DNA of 64,000 nt from Virgibacillus dokdonensis (GCF_900166595.1 NZ_LT745763.1:2786986-2850985); one strand, 5' to 3'. Shown: positions 46,654 through 56,710, numbered from the stretch's first letter. A program made the numbers and translations. Notes: generated from the letters alone by a model not told the origin.

Positions 46654-49152
46654 ATGGGAAAAGCGGGTTATATTTCCGCAGAAATAAAACGTATTTTCCA
46701 AAATAAACATGTAATTCTCACCGTCTCTTTAGCTATATTCGTCCCACTTCTATATGCCATGATTATGTTGTCACCAAAATGGGGTCCTTATGACAATACG
46801 AATAATTTACCAGTAGCAGTAGTAAACAATGACCAAGGTGCCATGTCAGATGGTGAGCGTCTAAACATCGGCGATAGTTTAATGACTAGCTTGAAGGAAA
46901 ACAAATTGCTAGGCTGGGAGTTTGTATCGTCCAAAGAAGCGAAAAAAGGCATGGATAATATGAAATATTATATGACGATTGAAGTTCCAGAAGACTTCTC
47001 AACAAAAGCCTTGACCGTTCTCGATGATGAGCCAATAAGACCTACATTACATTACATGCAGAATGAAGGGCTACACTTCATGGCAGCACAAGTTACTAAT
47101 AAAGCTGCTGAATCAATAAAAACGCAGTTATCTACACAAATAACCACAACATATGTAGAAAATGTAGTCGCTCAATTAAAAGAAGTATCAAGTGGATTTA
47201 CAGAAGCCTCAGATGGTGCGAAACAGATCAATCTTGGGTCTAATAAACTAAAAAATGGGTCTGAGCAAATTCTAGATTCTTTAAATGAAAAATCCTCCGA
47301 TATCAAACGATTAGCAAATGGAGCTCAACAATTAGAAGATGGGTCCCAAACGATGAAAGAATCGCTGGTTTCTAAACAGGAAAATATAACGAGTCTTGCT
47401 AAGGGTGCGCGAGAATTAAATATAGGAACAGGCACACTTTTAAACAACTTACAAAATAAAACAAATGATGTCACAAAATTAGCTAATGGCTCTTCACAGG
47501 TACATGAAGGAACGATACAGTTAATGAACGCTTTAAATGAAAAATCAGCTGATATTGCTCGTCTATCCAATGGGGCTTCCGAATTAGCAGATGGAGCGAA
47601 CGAACTACGTACTGGTTCCACAAATTTATTGACAGGCGCAAAACAAGCAAAAGATGGAACAACACAACTGAAAAATGGGCTTAGTGAAAGGATTATCCCC
47701 GGAAGCGAACAATTAGCTACAGGAGTTCAACAAGCCCAAGCAGGTGTTCACGATACCATTCAATCCATGCAAAGCTTACAAGCAGCGCTTCAAGAATTAC
47801 CCAACAGTGTTGACGGACTAGAAGATAATGCTTTATACAACATCATTATGGCTCAACTAAATGAAACTTTAAAAACAAGCCCACAAAAACAAAAAGATTT
47901 TCAAAAGCTTGTTAACGGAGCAAATCAATTACGAGACGGCCTAAAAAATGAGCTAAGTGTAGGTGTGACCGATTTGAACAGTGGTCTTAAGCAACTTGTA
48001 GAAGGTCAACAACAATTTCAAAACGGTGTAATTGAACTAGAAAAAGGAGCGACTGAAGTAGCAGCTGGTAATAAAACCGTAGAAGCAGGATGGAAAGAGT
48101 TACAGACAAACGTAGCTACATTACAGGAAGGAACCAAGCAAATAAAAGACGGGAATCTAACTGTAAAAAGTGGGTGGAGTGAGCTTACAGCTGGTACGAA
48201 ACAATTGCTTAATGGCTCCAGACAAGTACGTGATGGAAACAAGACAGTAGAGATTGGGTGGCAAAAATTGACCGCTGGTGCAATAGAACTGGAAGATGGT
48301 TCTAGTCAAGTAAGCGCTGGAAATCAAACTGTAAAACAAGGCTGGGAAACGTTAACAGATGGGGTTTCACAAGTAGACGGTGGCCTAGCAAATTTATCTG
48401 ATGGAAGTGAAGAATTACAAGCAGGTTTAGAGGGAGGTGCTGCGAAAACGAACAATTTAAACACTACCCAAGAAAATATTTCCATGTTTGCGGAACCTGT
48501 TGTTTTAGATGGCGAAGTAATGAACAGCTTTCCTTTTTACCGTGATTCAAACGCACCATACATTTTAACATTAGCGCTTTATGTTGGCATTTTAATTATG
48601 TCCTTTGCAGTTAAATATCGCACTCCTGTTATTATTCCTCCATCAGCAACAGCTTGGTTTACTGGCAAAGCTATAAAGCTAATAATGCTTGCTATTCTAC
48701 AAGCATTAATCCTATCTTTATACACACTCGTTTTCCTAAATTTAGATGTGCAAAGCGGTGTTTCTTTCGTCTTGTTTTCTATTATGGTAAGCTTAACTTT
48801 CTTAATGATTATTTTATTCTTAGTAAGTGCAGCTGGAAATGTTGGGAGATTTATAGCATTGGCATTCGTTATCCTGCAATTGTCCACAACCGGATCACCC
48901 TTACCAGTTGATATGCTCCCAGAAGGATTACGTCAGATGAGTACTTTCTTACCATTTACGTATTCGCTTGAAAGTTACAGAAGTATTATATCTTTAGGCA
49001 TAACCTCCAATACATGGGAGAGTGTTGGCGGTCTATTCTTATATTTTAGTATTTTCGCATCACTCGCTATGAGTGTGTTCTATATTCGATTCAAATTTAT
49101 GAGAAAACAAATGCATTATCAAAATAGTGATGCTAAGGAATCCGTTAGCTAA
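46654..49152 (+). CDS. YhgE/Pip-family membrane protein
   Basis: 832 aa. N-terminal membrane segment (about 20-40), a long extracellular helical region rich in G-A/S-xx-L-xx-G repeats (about 185-600), and about five C-terminal membrane segments (about 630-815), the YhgE/Pip layout (phage-receptor YueB and Esx-associated EsaA relatives). Residues 471-570 hold a 28-residue repeat (GN-TV--GW) four times; the DNA period is exactly 84 bp at 48067, 48151, 48235 and 48319. AAAGGAGG 7 bases before the ATG. The TetR gene that often accompanies yhgE is absent. Function unproven; could be transport or phage adsorption. Confidence 0.85.
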   Translation: MGKAGYISAEIKRIFQNKHVILTVSLAIFVPLLYAMIMLSPKWGPYDNTNNLPVAVVNNDQGAMSDGERLNIGDSLMTSLKENKLLGWEFVSSKEAKKGMDNMKYYMTIEVPEDFSTKALTVLDDEPIRPTLHYMQNEGLHFMAAQVTNKAAESIKTQLSTQITTTYVENVVAQLKEVSSGFTEASDGAKQINLGSNKLKNGSEQILDSLNEKSSDIKRLANGAQQLEDGSQTMKESLVSKQENITSLAKGARELNIGTGTLLNNLQNKTNDVTKLANGSSQVHEGTIQLMNALNEKSADIARLSNGASELADGANELRTGSTNLLTGAKQAKDGTTQLKNGLSERIIPGSEQLATGVQQAQAGVHDTIQSMQSLQAALQELPNSVDGLEDNALYNIIMAQLNETLKTSPQKQKDFQKLVNGANQLRDGLKNELSVGVTDLNSGLKQLVEGQQQFQNGVIELEKGATEVAAGNKTVEAGWKELQTNVATLQEGTKQIKDGNLTVKSGWSELTAGTKQLLNGSRQVRDGNKTVEIGWQKLTAGAIELEDGSSQVSAGNQTVKQGWETLTDGVSQVDGGLANLSDGSEELQAGLEGGAAKTNNLNTTQENISMFAEPVVLDGEVMNSFPFYRDSNAPYILTLALYVGILIMSFAVKYRTPVIIPPSATAWFTGKAIKLIMLAILQALILSLYTLVFLNLDVQSGVSFVLFSIMVSLTFLMIILFLVSAAGNVGRFIALAFVILQLSTTGSPLPVDMLPEGLRQMSTFLPFTYSLESYRSIISLGITSNTWESVGGLFLYFSIFASLAMSVFYIRFKFMRKQMHYQNSDAKESVS

Positions 49153-49160
49153 CAAAACTG

Positions 49161-49193
49161 AAAAGAGCCTCCTTTATAAAGAGGCTTTTTTTT
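49161..49193. terminator. Bidirectional terminator between the YhgE and DegV genes
   Basis: AAAAGAGCCTC/GAGGCTTTTTTTT arms with a 9-base loop; T-run on plus, A-run on plus 5' side serves the minus-strand degV gene. Confidence 0.88.
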
Positions 49194-49231
49194 ACTTAAA
49201 AATTTTATACTATCATAGCGTGTAACAAATG

Positions 49232-50077
49232 CTATTTCTGCTTATACCATGTCACACCCAATGCACCTTCTCCAAGATGTGTGCCAATAACAGGTCCAAA
49301 ATAACTGATAGTCGTTTCAGCGTCAGGGTATTTTTTTAAAAATCGTTGTTCCAAATCAAGAGCGTCAACTTCATTATTTGCATGAACAAAGGCTACCTTG
49401 ATTGCCCCACCTTCAGAAGCATCTTTTTCCAGCATATCAAGTATCCGCTGTAGCGCTTTTTTCTTGGTACGAATTTTTTCGTATGGCACAATTATTTTAT
49501 CTACAAAATGAAGAATTGGCTTTACTTGTAGGACACTACCTAAAATGGCCTGTGCCCCATTAAGACGTCCTCCACGATGTAGATTACTTAAATCGTCTAC
49601 CATAAAATATCCACGCATCGTTTGCTTCATCTCATCGAATCGACGGATAATTTGCTTAGGCTGTTTTCCTTTTTGCACCATATCTACTGCTTCTAATACA
49701 TAAAAACCTTGCGCCATACAACTAATTTCCGAATCATATGCATAAACTTCAATTCCGTCTACCATTTCACCAGCACTTACTACCGCCTGATATGTACCAC
49801 TAATGCCACTAGAAAGATGGACGGAAACAACCGCATCATATTCTTTAGCCAAATCCTCTAAAACATTTGTAATATAACCAATCGAAGGCTGTGAAGTTTT
49901 TGGCAGTTCGTTCGTTTCCTTTAATTTTTGATAAAACTCTTCCGTTGTAATGTCAATTTCTTCCTGATAAGAAGTGTCCGTAAACTGGACACTTAATGGC
50001 ACCATATGTATATTAAATTTATTTCGTATTTCTTTGGGTATATAGGCCGTGCTGTCTGTCATTACAGCAACTTTCAT
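49232..50077 (-). CDS. DegV-family fatty-acid-binding protein
   Basis: 281 aa, DegV/FakB fold: TDSTAYIPKEI at the N-terminus, SVHLSSGISGTYQAV near residue 92, GGRLNGAQAILGSVLQVKPI near 168. Family members present a bound fatty acid to FakA kinase. GAGGAG 9 bases before the ATG. It corresponds in position to B. subtilis yviA, between comFA and degU. Its lipid-binding nature parallels the SCP2/FadR-box locus 8 kb away, though no direct link is shown. Confidence 0.9.
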   Translation of the reverse strand: MKVAVMTDSTAYIPKEIRNKFNIHMVPLSVQFTDTSYQEEIDITTEEFYQKLKETNELPKTSQPSIGYITNVLEDLAKEYDAVVSVHLSSGISGTYQAVVSAGEMVDGIEVYAYDSEISCMAQGFYVLEAVDMVQKGKQPKQIIRRFDEMKQTMRGYFMVDDLSNLHRGGRLNGAQAILGSVLQVKPILHFVDKIIVPYEKIRTKKKALQRILDMLEKDASEGGAIKVAFVHANNEVDALDLEQRFLKKYPDAETTISYFGPVIGTHLGEGALGVTWYKQK

Positions 50078-50479
50078 GCAAACCTTCTCCTCTTTATATA
50101 GTCTTTGCTTTTATATACTAGTACAACAATCCTATTATATTCTACATGAAATTAATAAAAAATGCATGTTTTAGATAAAGGAAGTATGTGTCAAGTTTTT
50201 CTCAACATAGTTACAACCTCTACATTTCCAGCACTCTATTTATGCACACTTTTAGTGATTTATAATACAATAATTTTTTTAAATACATGTAAGCGAAATG
50301 TAGCTAGTGACCGCTCTCGCTATATACACTGCAGACTCCCTCCATGGATATGGAAAATCTCTTTAGATTAGGAGTTGTATTTTGATGGTAGTTTTCATTC
50401 ATTATCCCCGTTTCCTATACTATTAAAAAACTACCTTATGACAGCCACCGTTTTTCTGATCTTATACCTCCGATAGTGC

Positions 50480-50510
50480 AAAAAAAAAGACACTTCTGAA
50501 TAGAAGTGAC
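50480..50510 (-). terminator. Rho-independent terminator of degS-degU
   Basis: AGAAGTG/CACTTCT stem with a 4-base loop; on the minus strand a run of eight or nine T follows. It lies 85 bases past the degU stop. The rest of 50078-50595 has no gene; 50430-50475 may carry a decayed family-1 repeat. Confidence 0.8.
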
Positions 50511-50595
50511 GTTTTCTTATGGTTTGATTGGCTACACTTCGCCTTGTTTAAATGGTAGCTTCATATACGAATAAGTAGAAGAAGTAGAGTGCTTA

Positions 50596-51288
50596 CTAGA
50601 TTACTTCTACCCACCCTTTGCGGATAGCAGCAACAACAGCCTGTGTTCTATCATTAACATTCATTTTTTGTAGAATATTACTCACATGGTTTTTTACTGT
50701 CTTTTCGCTAATATAAAGTGTTTCAGCTACAGCGCGATTGCTTTTTCCATCTGCCAATAATTGTAATACCTGGCACTCTCTTTTTGTTAGTAAATGGAGT
50801 GGTTGCCTATATTCTATACCATTTTCCGCTAATGACGATAGATTGTCTTTTGCTAGTCTGCGATACTCCATCACTAAGTTATGTGTCACTTTTGGATGCA
50901 GATAAGAACCGCCATCACTGACAACCTTAATCGCTTCGATCAATGCCTCTGAATCCATTTCTTTTAATAAATAACCTTGTGCCCCAGTTTTTAGAGCGTG
51001 GGTAACATAGCTCTCATCATCATGGATCGATAAAATAATGACGCTTGTATTTGGAAAATAACGGACAAGATCCTTGGTTGCCTGAACTCCATTCATATTT
51101 GGCATATTAATATCCATTAACACGACATCTGGGTTATTTTCCTTTACAAGTTTGGCAGCCATTGAACCGTCATCGCCTTCTGCCACTACTTCAAATGCCG
51201 GTTCAAAATCCAATATTCTTTTTACGCCTTCACGAAATAATTTATGGTCGTCTATTAAAACAATACGTATTTTTCTTTCCTCAGTCAT
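50596..51288 (-). CDS. degU: Response regulator DegU
   Basis: 230 aa NarL-type regulator. Receiver domain with phosphoacceptor Asp in [14 protein letters not shown] (about residue 56) and Lys in [11 protein letters not shown]-terminal [23 protein letters not shown]. Governs exoenzymes, competence (with comK) and motility in Bacillus, matching the neighbouring fla and comF genes. Follows degS after 196 bases. Confidence 0.96.
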   Translation of the reverse strand: MTEERKIRIVLIDDHKLFREGVKRILDFEPAFEVVAEGDDGSMAAKLVKENNPDVVLMDINMPNMNGVQATKDLVRYFPNTSVIILSIHDDESYVTHALKTGAQGYLLKEMDSEALIEAIKVVSDGGSYLHPKVTHNLVMEYRRLAKDNLSSLAENGIEYRQPLHLLTKRECQVLQLLADGKSNRAVAETLYISEKTVKNHVSNILQKMNVNDRTQAVVAAIRKGWVEVI

Positions 51289-51484
51289 TATAATAGTTCC
51301 TCCTGCATCAAAAATAAATTTCTTTCCCCTGGAATTCCTTATGATAGAATCAAATATTATCTATATCTAGACTTACCTACGATGAATAAGCTTCTTCCGA
51401 AGTTAGGGTTTGTTAATATCTTCCTTAGAGCAAAAAACTTCTGTTTCATATCGGAATTTTAGAGTGTTCTATTTTATTATACCG

Positions 51485-52627
51485 TTATACAGACGTATAA
51501 GGAACCTTTATGTAAATAGTTGTTCCTTTTCCTATGCTTGATGAGATATTCATTTCACCTTCAAGCATCTCCACTCTTTCTCTCATACCAATTAATCCAA
51601 ATGATTTATCTTTTTTTAACGAAGGGTCGAACCCTACCCCATTATCTTTAATTACCATCGTTAAATCACTTTTTCCTATATCCAATTTCACTTGAATTAA
51701 AGAAGCTTCTGCGTGTTTTACAGCATTTTGTAAAGCTTCTTGTACTAATCGAAAAACAGCAATTTCATATTTTTGATGCAATCGCTTTTTCTCTCCAAAT
51801 GCATGAAATTCAATTTTCAAATTATTATAGTCTGCGGTGGTAGAGATATATTTTTTCATGGTAGGAATTAAACCTAAATCATCCAAAGCCATCGGACGGA
51901 GGTCATAAATAATTCTTCTTACTTCGTATAAGGAGGAGCGTATCATCTCACGAACACTTTTGATTTCTACCAGTGCTTGATCTACGTCTTGATTAAGAAA
52001 AGTACGTTCTACCAGTTCAGATCGCAATAGTATATTCGCGAGCATTTGTGCTGGTCCATCATGAATTTCCCTGGAAATTTTCCGTCGTTCTTCTTCCTGG
52101 GCTTCAATAATTTTTAAGCCAAATTCCTGTTTTTCTTTTGCTTCTTCAAGCATTTCATTTACTTGTTTAAAGTCATCATGTAAATAGTTAAGAACCACAG
52201 ATATTTTACCAGCTAACCCTTCAGCCCGTTCAATGGTTTGTGCAAGAGAAATTAATCTTCTCTCTAAATCATCTCTTTTTTCACGCAGTACACTTTCTTC
52301 CTGACGCAACATGGCTAGTTTAGTCTGCATAGAATGTGTCTTTTCATATACTTCTCTTATCTCGGCTTCAGAGTATCTATCGAAATGCTTACTCACTTCA
52401 GCTAGTCTCCTACGAGAAAAGCGAACTTTTTGTTCCAAATCGTCACCATCATTAATATGTTGTGCTACCCTTATTTTTGTATCTTGCAACTCTTTCACAA
52501 GATGTTCATGCTCTTTTCTTGCTTCTTCACTAATACTAAAAATTTCATCTTTACTATTTTGCACTACTTCAATCATCTCATGAATAATATAATCTAAAAC
52601 TCGATCGCTAATTCTTTGCGCCATCAT
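51485..52627 (-). CDS. degS: Sensor histidine kinase DegS
   Basis: 380 aa cytoplasmic kinase without membrane segments. Long N-terminal coiled coil (about 10-185), HisKA_3 box SREIHDGPAQMLANILLRSE with the phosphorylated His near residue 188, and HATPase segment IKDNGVGFDPSLKKDKSFGL. Phosphorylates DegU. Start at ATG 52627 (GGTGGG upstream); the next codon is also ATG. Confidence 0.95.
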   Translation of the reverse strand: MMAQRISDRVLDYIIHEMIEVVQNSKDEIFSISEEARKEHEHLVKELQDTKIRVAQHINDGDDLEQKVRFSRRRLAEVSKHFDRYSEAEIREVYEKTHSMQTKLAMLRQEESVLREKRDDLERRLISLAQTIERAEGLAGKISVVLNYLHDDFKQVNEMLEEAKEKQEFGLKIIEAQEEERRKISREIHDGPAQMLANILLRSELVERTFLNQDVDQALVEIKSVREMIRSSLYEVRRIIYDLRPMALDDLGLIPTMKKYISTTADYNNLKIEFHAFGEKKRLHQKYEIAVFRLVQEALQNAVKHAEASLIQVKLDIGKSDLTMVIKDNGVGFDPSLKKDKSFGLIGMRERVEMLEGEMNISSSIGKGTTIYIKVPYTSV

Positions 52628-52764
52628 TTCCCACCAACCTATGTTATAATTATACGCAAACTGTCCAACTTTTTATAGGGTCTTTTAGCATACATAAGAA
52701 AGACGTAAAATGCATCTTTGTACTCAATTTATAAATACAACCGGACCTCTATTCCTACTTTTTA

Positions 52765-52920
52765 CTATAAAGTGAATCTTCAATACGTGTGGTTTTCTTT
52801 AACCCCCACTGATTCTTTAAATGAACAAAGGTGCTGTTATCACCCAATTAGGCTTGTTCAGCTCACATCTTTTAATGCTTGAAATGAGAGCTTTACAGCA
52901 CTTTATACCCGGGATAAAAG
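52765..52920. repeat. Dispersed repeat, family 2, diverged copy
   Basis: In the 582-base degS-yvyE gap: AAAGTGAATCTTCAATACGT, then CCCCCACTGATTCTT, then GCTTGTTCAGCTCACATCTT and GAGCTTTACAGCACTT. The second half resembles 13364-13425 (CTTGTTCAGTTAACATCTTA, GCGTTTTACAGCACTT); the first half resembles 38309-38335 and 34205-34215. No gene in this gap. Confidence 0.5.
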
Positions 52921-53209
52921 GACATGTTTATACATTTTTGTAAAGCCGTTTTTTCCATAGCTTATAAAAGAAAATCTTGTGAATGAAAGATTCACTTTAT
53001 GATGTATATCCCTTTTTCTACTCTATAAAACCTTTGTTGTAGGTTATATAATTTTAATTTTTTATCGCTAATGTGTTTGAAAATACTTTATTTGTAGGAT
53101 TTATGTAGAAAATTCGAGAATATACACTGTTTGTTAGCACTATAATCCGACGGTTTACAAAACGAATATATCTTATTTTATCACGCAAATACCAAGGAGG
53201 AAATGGAAA

Positions 53210-53842
53210 TTGCTCGATCGTTATTATACTGTAAAACGAGAAGGTCAAGACGAAATTATAATACAAAAATCTAGGTTTATTGGCTATGTTAAAAGAGTTG
53301 AAACGGAAGAAGATGCACAAAAATTCATTCAAGAAATAAAGAAAAAACATCATGATGCAACACACAACTGCTCTGCTTATATAATAGGAGAACACGACCA
53401 AATTCAAAAAGCGAATGATGACGGAGAACCTAGCGGAACAGCAGGAGTGCCTATTCTAGAAGTACTGAAGAAACAAAAATTGAAAGATACTGCAGTTGTT
53501 GTCACACGTTATTTTGGAGGTATTAAGCTTGGAGCAGGTGGTCTCATTCGAGCATATGGGAGCACAACTTCACAAGCAATTAAAACAACTGGAGTGGTTA
53601 AGCGTCAGCGCATGCAAGGATATACGGTGACTGCGGATTATGGGTTATCTGGTAAATTAGAGCATGCTCTACGACAGTCGGAATACATCTTACACAAAAC
53701 AGATTATACAGATCAAGTCACGTACCATGTTTATGTCGAAGTGGGAGCAGAAGCAGATTTGGAAGCTTTTATAGTTGAATTAACCAATGATCAAGCAAGA
53801 ATAAACAAAACAGATACGACTTACCTTGAAATTGATGTATAA
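53210..53842 (+). CDS. yvyE: YvyE, IMPACT/YigZ family protein
   Basis: 210 aa UPF0029/IMPACT family. N-terminal domain with the signature GEPSGTAGVPILEVLKKQ and VVVTRYFGGIKLGAGGLIRA, plus a C-terminal DUF1949 ferredoxin-like domain. Thought to act in translation stress; role in Bacillus unproven. TTG start with AGGAGG 9 bases upstream; the ATG eight bases earlier is out of frame. Next to degS as in B. subtilis, but with LCP/tagU moved away by an inserted nag block. Confidence 0.92.
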   Translation: MLDRYYTVKREGQDEIIIQKSRFIGYVKRVETEEDAQKFIQEIKKKHHDATHNCSAYIIGEHDQIQKANDDGEPSGTAGVPILEVLKKQKLKDTAVVVTRYFGGIKLGAGGLIRAYGSTTSQAIKTTGVVKRQRMQGYTVTADYGLSGKLEHALRQSEYILHKTDYTDQVTYHVYVEVGAEADLEAFIVELTNDQARINKTDTTYLEIDV

Positions 53843-53871
53843 AAGCTGATTTTTATCCTTCCTATCATATA

Positions 53872-53902
53872 AAGGGAGCTCTTCTTTCAAAAGAGCTCCC
53901 TT
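53872..53902. terminator. Terminator between convergent yvyE and nagB
   Basis: Perfect 12-bp arms AAGGGAGCTCTT/AAGAGCTCCCTT, 7-base loop. Located 30 bases past the yvyE stop. Confidence 0.8.
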
Positions 53903-54070
53903 GAAAATTGTTCTATTTTGTTGAAATATAGATGTAGACAAACTCACGTTTTGGCAAGTACAAAGAAATATGAACAGCACTTTGACTCCTCATTTATTCC
54001 TATCCCAACCTCAAACATTTGCTTACTGCTTCCCAAATTAAGAAACTCTTGCTAATAGAGAAGCCTTTTA

Positions 54071-54796
54071 TTAAAGTAACTTACACGCTGCTTCGTCCGC
54101 TATAATAATAACATTATTATGGTTTTGCAATATGGAAGCTGGAAATTCTTCGCTTACTTTACCATTTACTACTCGTTTCAACGCTTCCGCTTTTCCTTCT
54201 CCAGAGACAAGCAATACAATTTGCTCACTCTCCATAATGGTTTCAATTCCCATTGTTATTGCTTGCGTAGGTACTTCATCAAGCGATATAAAAAAACGTG
54301 CATTAGCTTGACGCGTAGACTCATCCAGTTGAACAATATGCGTTCTGCTTGTGAACGGGGTTCCTGGTTCATTAAAACCAATATGCCCATTTAAACCTAG
54401 ACCAAGAATTTGCAAATCTATATTACCTGCCTGTTTAATACGTTTTTCATAATTTATAGCTTCTTGATTAAGATCAAGTGCATTACCATTTGGCAAGTAT
54501 GTTTGATGAGCTGGTATACCAAGATGATTAAATAGTTTTTCATTCATATAGTAGTTATAGCTATTAATATCTTCTTTTTCCAAACCTACATATTCATCAA
54601 GATTGAAAGTAACAACATGTTCAAATGATACTTTTTCCGCTTTATATTGGTTAATTAAATACTCATATAATCCTTCCGGAGTAGATCCTGTTGCCAAACC
54701 TAGTACTGGTTTTTCAAGCGCATTTACTTTTTCGATGACCATTTCTCCGGCACGTTCACTTAACTCTTCATAATTACGAACCTTCATTAATTCCAT
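54071..54796 (-). CDS. nagB: Glucosamine-6-phosphate deaminase
   Basis: 241 aa, converts GlcN-6-P to fructose-6-P and ammonia. Motifs: GLATGSTPEGLYEYL near residue 34, FNLDEYVGL, and LGLGLNGHIGFNEPG near 130. AAAGGAG 8 bases before the ATG. It overlaps the end of nagA by 23 bases, so the two are translated together. Short (monomer-type) NagB as in Bacillus. Confidence 0.95.
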   Translation of the reverse strand: MELMKVRNYEELSERAGEMVIEKVNALEKPVLGLATGSTPEGLYEYLINQYKAEKVSFEHVVTFNLDEYVGLEKEDINSYNYYMNEKLFNHLGIPAHQTYLPNGNALDLNQEAINYEKRIKQAGNIDLQILGLGLNGHIGFNEPGTPFTSRTHIVQLDESTRQANARFFISLDEVPTQAITMGIETIMESEQIVLLVSGEGKAEALKRVVNGKVSEEFPASILQNHNNVIIIADEAACKLL

Positions 54797-55979
54797 TTTC
54801 TCTATCTCCTTTAAATGCTATTTTCCCTCTGCAAAATGTATACTTAATATCCAAATGTTCATTCACAATGAGAACATCGGCATCTTTTCCTGGTGTGATA
54901 CTACCTTTTCTATCATATATGTTTATTTGTTTGGCAGGATTTACAGCAGTCATTTCAATAATGTTATGCATAGAAGCTTCTGTTAATCGCAACATGTTTT
55001 GCGCACCTTCCTGCATTTTTAAAATGCTTCCTGCTAAAGTACCATTATCTAATACTGCTCTATCTGCAGAAACATGTACGGGCTGCCCACCTAACTCATA
55101 CTCACCAGCAGGTAAACATTTTGCCCGCATCGCATCTGTAATTAAAAGTAGTCGTTTACTACCAATGTTTTGATAAATAAGTTGCAACATTTCTGGTACA
55201 ACATGAATACCATCTGCAATGAGTTCTGCACGTAATTCTTTGAGTTGCATAGCTGCACCAACTGTGCCGATATCACGGTGATGAATACCGTTCATAGCAT
55301 TACAAAGATGTGTAACTTGCTTAACCCCATGCTTTACAGCTTGTTGCATCATAGAAAAGTTAGCATTCGTATGACCTGCAGACACATTGACCCCATCAGC
55401 AGCTAATTTTTTTATAAACGCTCCATTCGAGTCAAGCTCTGGAGCCATTGTAATCGTTTTTATTTTGTTTCCAGATAGTTCCTGCCAGTGGTTGAATACG
55501 TCTATATCGGGATCTTTAATGTATTGTAATGGCTGAGCACCCGCTTTCTTCTTTTCAATGAATGGTCCCTCCAAATGCACCCCAACCACTTCTGCTTGAC
55601 CAATTTTATTGACGTAATCACGTACATTTCTTAAAGCTGCTTCCGTTTGCTCAGGAGACTGTGTAATCGTTGTCGCTAAATAGCTAGTCGTCCCTTCTTT
55701 GGGAAGCGTTTTACTCATCGTATCTAAAGCTGCTTCGGTAGCATCCATCACATCCGAACCATTCGCACCATGAATATGTCCATCAATAAAGCCAGGGATT
55801 ACAGATAAACCATTTGCATCTATCACTTGCGTTGCTTCAGGTAAACAAGCCGGAAAATCCCCATGTTGGTGAACAGAACTAATTTTCCCTCCATCTAAAA
55901 GCAAACTGCCATTTTTGATGATCGTCGTTTCTGTGAATATATTAGCGTTTTTAATGAACATAGGCAAAGTTTTATCCAT
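54774..55979 (-). CDS. nagA: N-acetylglucosamine-6-phosphate deacetylase
   Basis: 401 aa amidohydrolase. Metal/active-site motifs: GFIDGHIHGANG (about residue 65), VHLEGPFIEKKKAG, SAGHTNANFSM, VTHLCNAMNGIHHR and LITDAMRAK. Feeds amino-sugar and recycled cell-wall GlcNAc into glycolysis with nagB. ATG at 55979 with AAGGAAG upstream. The usual GntR repressor gene (nagR/yvoA) is not adjacent; a 19-bp palindrome lies about 100 bases upstream. Confidence 0.95.
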   Translation of the reverse strand: MDKTLPMFIKNANIFTETTIIKNGSLLLDGGKISSVHQHGDFPACLPEATQVIDANGLSVIPGFIDGHIHGANGSDVMDATEAALDTMSKTLPKEGTTSYLATTITQSPEQTEAALRNVRDYVNKIGQAEVVGVHLEGPFIEKKKAGAQPLQYIKDPDIDVFNHWQELSGNKIKTITMAPELDSNGAFIKKLAADGVNVSAGHTNANFSMMQQAVKHGVKQVTHLCNAMNGIHHRDIGTVGAAMQLKELRAELIADGIHVVPEMLQLIYQNIGSKRLLLITDAMRAKCLPAGEYELGGQPVHVSADRAVLDNGTLAGSILKMQEGAQNMLRLTEASMHNIIEMTAVNPAKQINIYDRKGSITPGKDADVLIVNEHLDIKYTFCRGKIAFKGDRENGINEGS

Positions 55980-56082
55980 TTCAGGTCGCTTCCTTCCTTT
56001 GATGTAAAATATGTATTCTGCTATATTGAAGCAAAATCACCATTATCTATTAAAAACATCATTTCCTTCATTAAGCACCATA

Positions 56083-56101
56083 ATAACACAACTTGTGTTA
56101 T
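56083..56101. promoter_or_regulatory. 19-bp perfect palindrome upstream of nagAB
   Basis: ATAACACAA-C-TTGTGTTAT, 9-1-9, about 104 bases before the nagA start. Symmetry and place suit a repressor operator. It does not look like the AT-TGGTATAGACAA-type NagR site, so the regulator is unknown. Confidence 0.55.
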
Positions 56102-56253
56102 ACTTCACATTTTTTTATAATCATTTATCACTTTATGATTTGCTGAAAAATTTTTGCTATCAACATTATTTATACATTGATTTTCCCAAAAATATAAAAC
56201 TTATAACATATGAAGAAGTAGCATCCCAGATATTGAAATACTACTTCTTAGTT

Positions 56254-56406
56254 TTAAGATTTAGGTGCTACTGAACTTGTTAACGTAATACTCCTTAATT
56301 CTTTAACAAGCATATTCACCATTTCTTGTGAAGAGTTTATATTTTGATTTTCTGTTTCTTGAATAACTTTCTTTAATAAATTTTTATACTTTTCCTGCTC
56401 ACCCAT
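56254..56406 (-). CDS. Small protein, 50 residues, unknown function
   Basis: ATG at 56406 with AGAGGTGGG about 7 bases upstream; begins MGEQEKYKNLLKKVIQETEN and ends SVAPKS. Charged, helical N-terminal two thirds (LVKELRSI) and a Ser/Thr-rich tail; no membrane segment or signal. Good ribosome site and plausible codon use argue for a real gene. It lies between nagA and the SinR-like gene on the same strand. Not recognisably SinI (no EW-LM motif). Confidence 0.55.
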   Translation of the reverse strand: MGEQEKYKNLLKKVIQETENQNINSSQEMVNMLVKELRSITLTSSVAPKS

Positions 56407-56665
56407 TCATTTCCCACCTCTAAACTTCCATTTTGTGTAAATGAACCATTGACATGAAGCTTCAATAATTTTATAATTTTTTACCAAATCACTATAAATT
56501 CTACTAAACTTTACACAGTTATACAATGGTTTCACTATTTTTTTCAAGATTAAGAATATACATAATATTAACCCCTTATTACTTCATTGCTTTTCAAGTT
56601 GGTTGAAGTAGCTCATTTTGTGTTAAAAACACAATCCTTCGTTCCCGCTTTTATTTTATGATTAG

Positions 56666-56710
56666 TGAAATTTGGCTTATCGCCAAAACCGCATCCTTTA
56701 GAAGATAACC
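56666..56710 (+). repeat. Dispersed intergenic repeat, family 1, partial copy K
   Basis: GAAATTTGGCTTATCGCCAA begins like copy A (AAACTTGGCTATCGTCAAG) but the right half is lost. Within the 490-base gap 56407-56896, which otherwise holds the terminator below and no gene. Confidence 0.5.
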
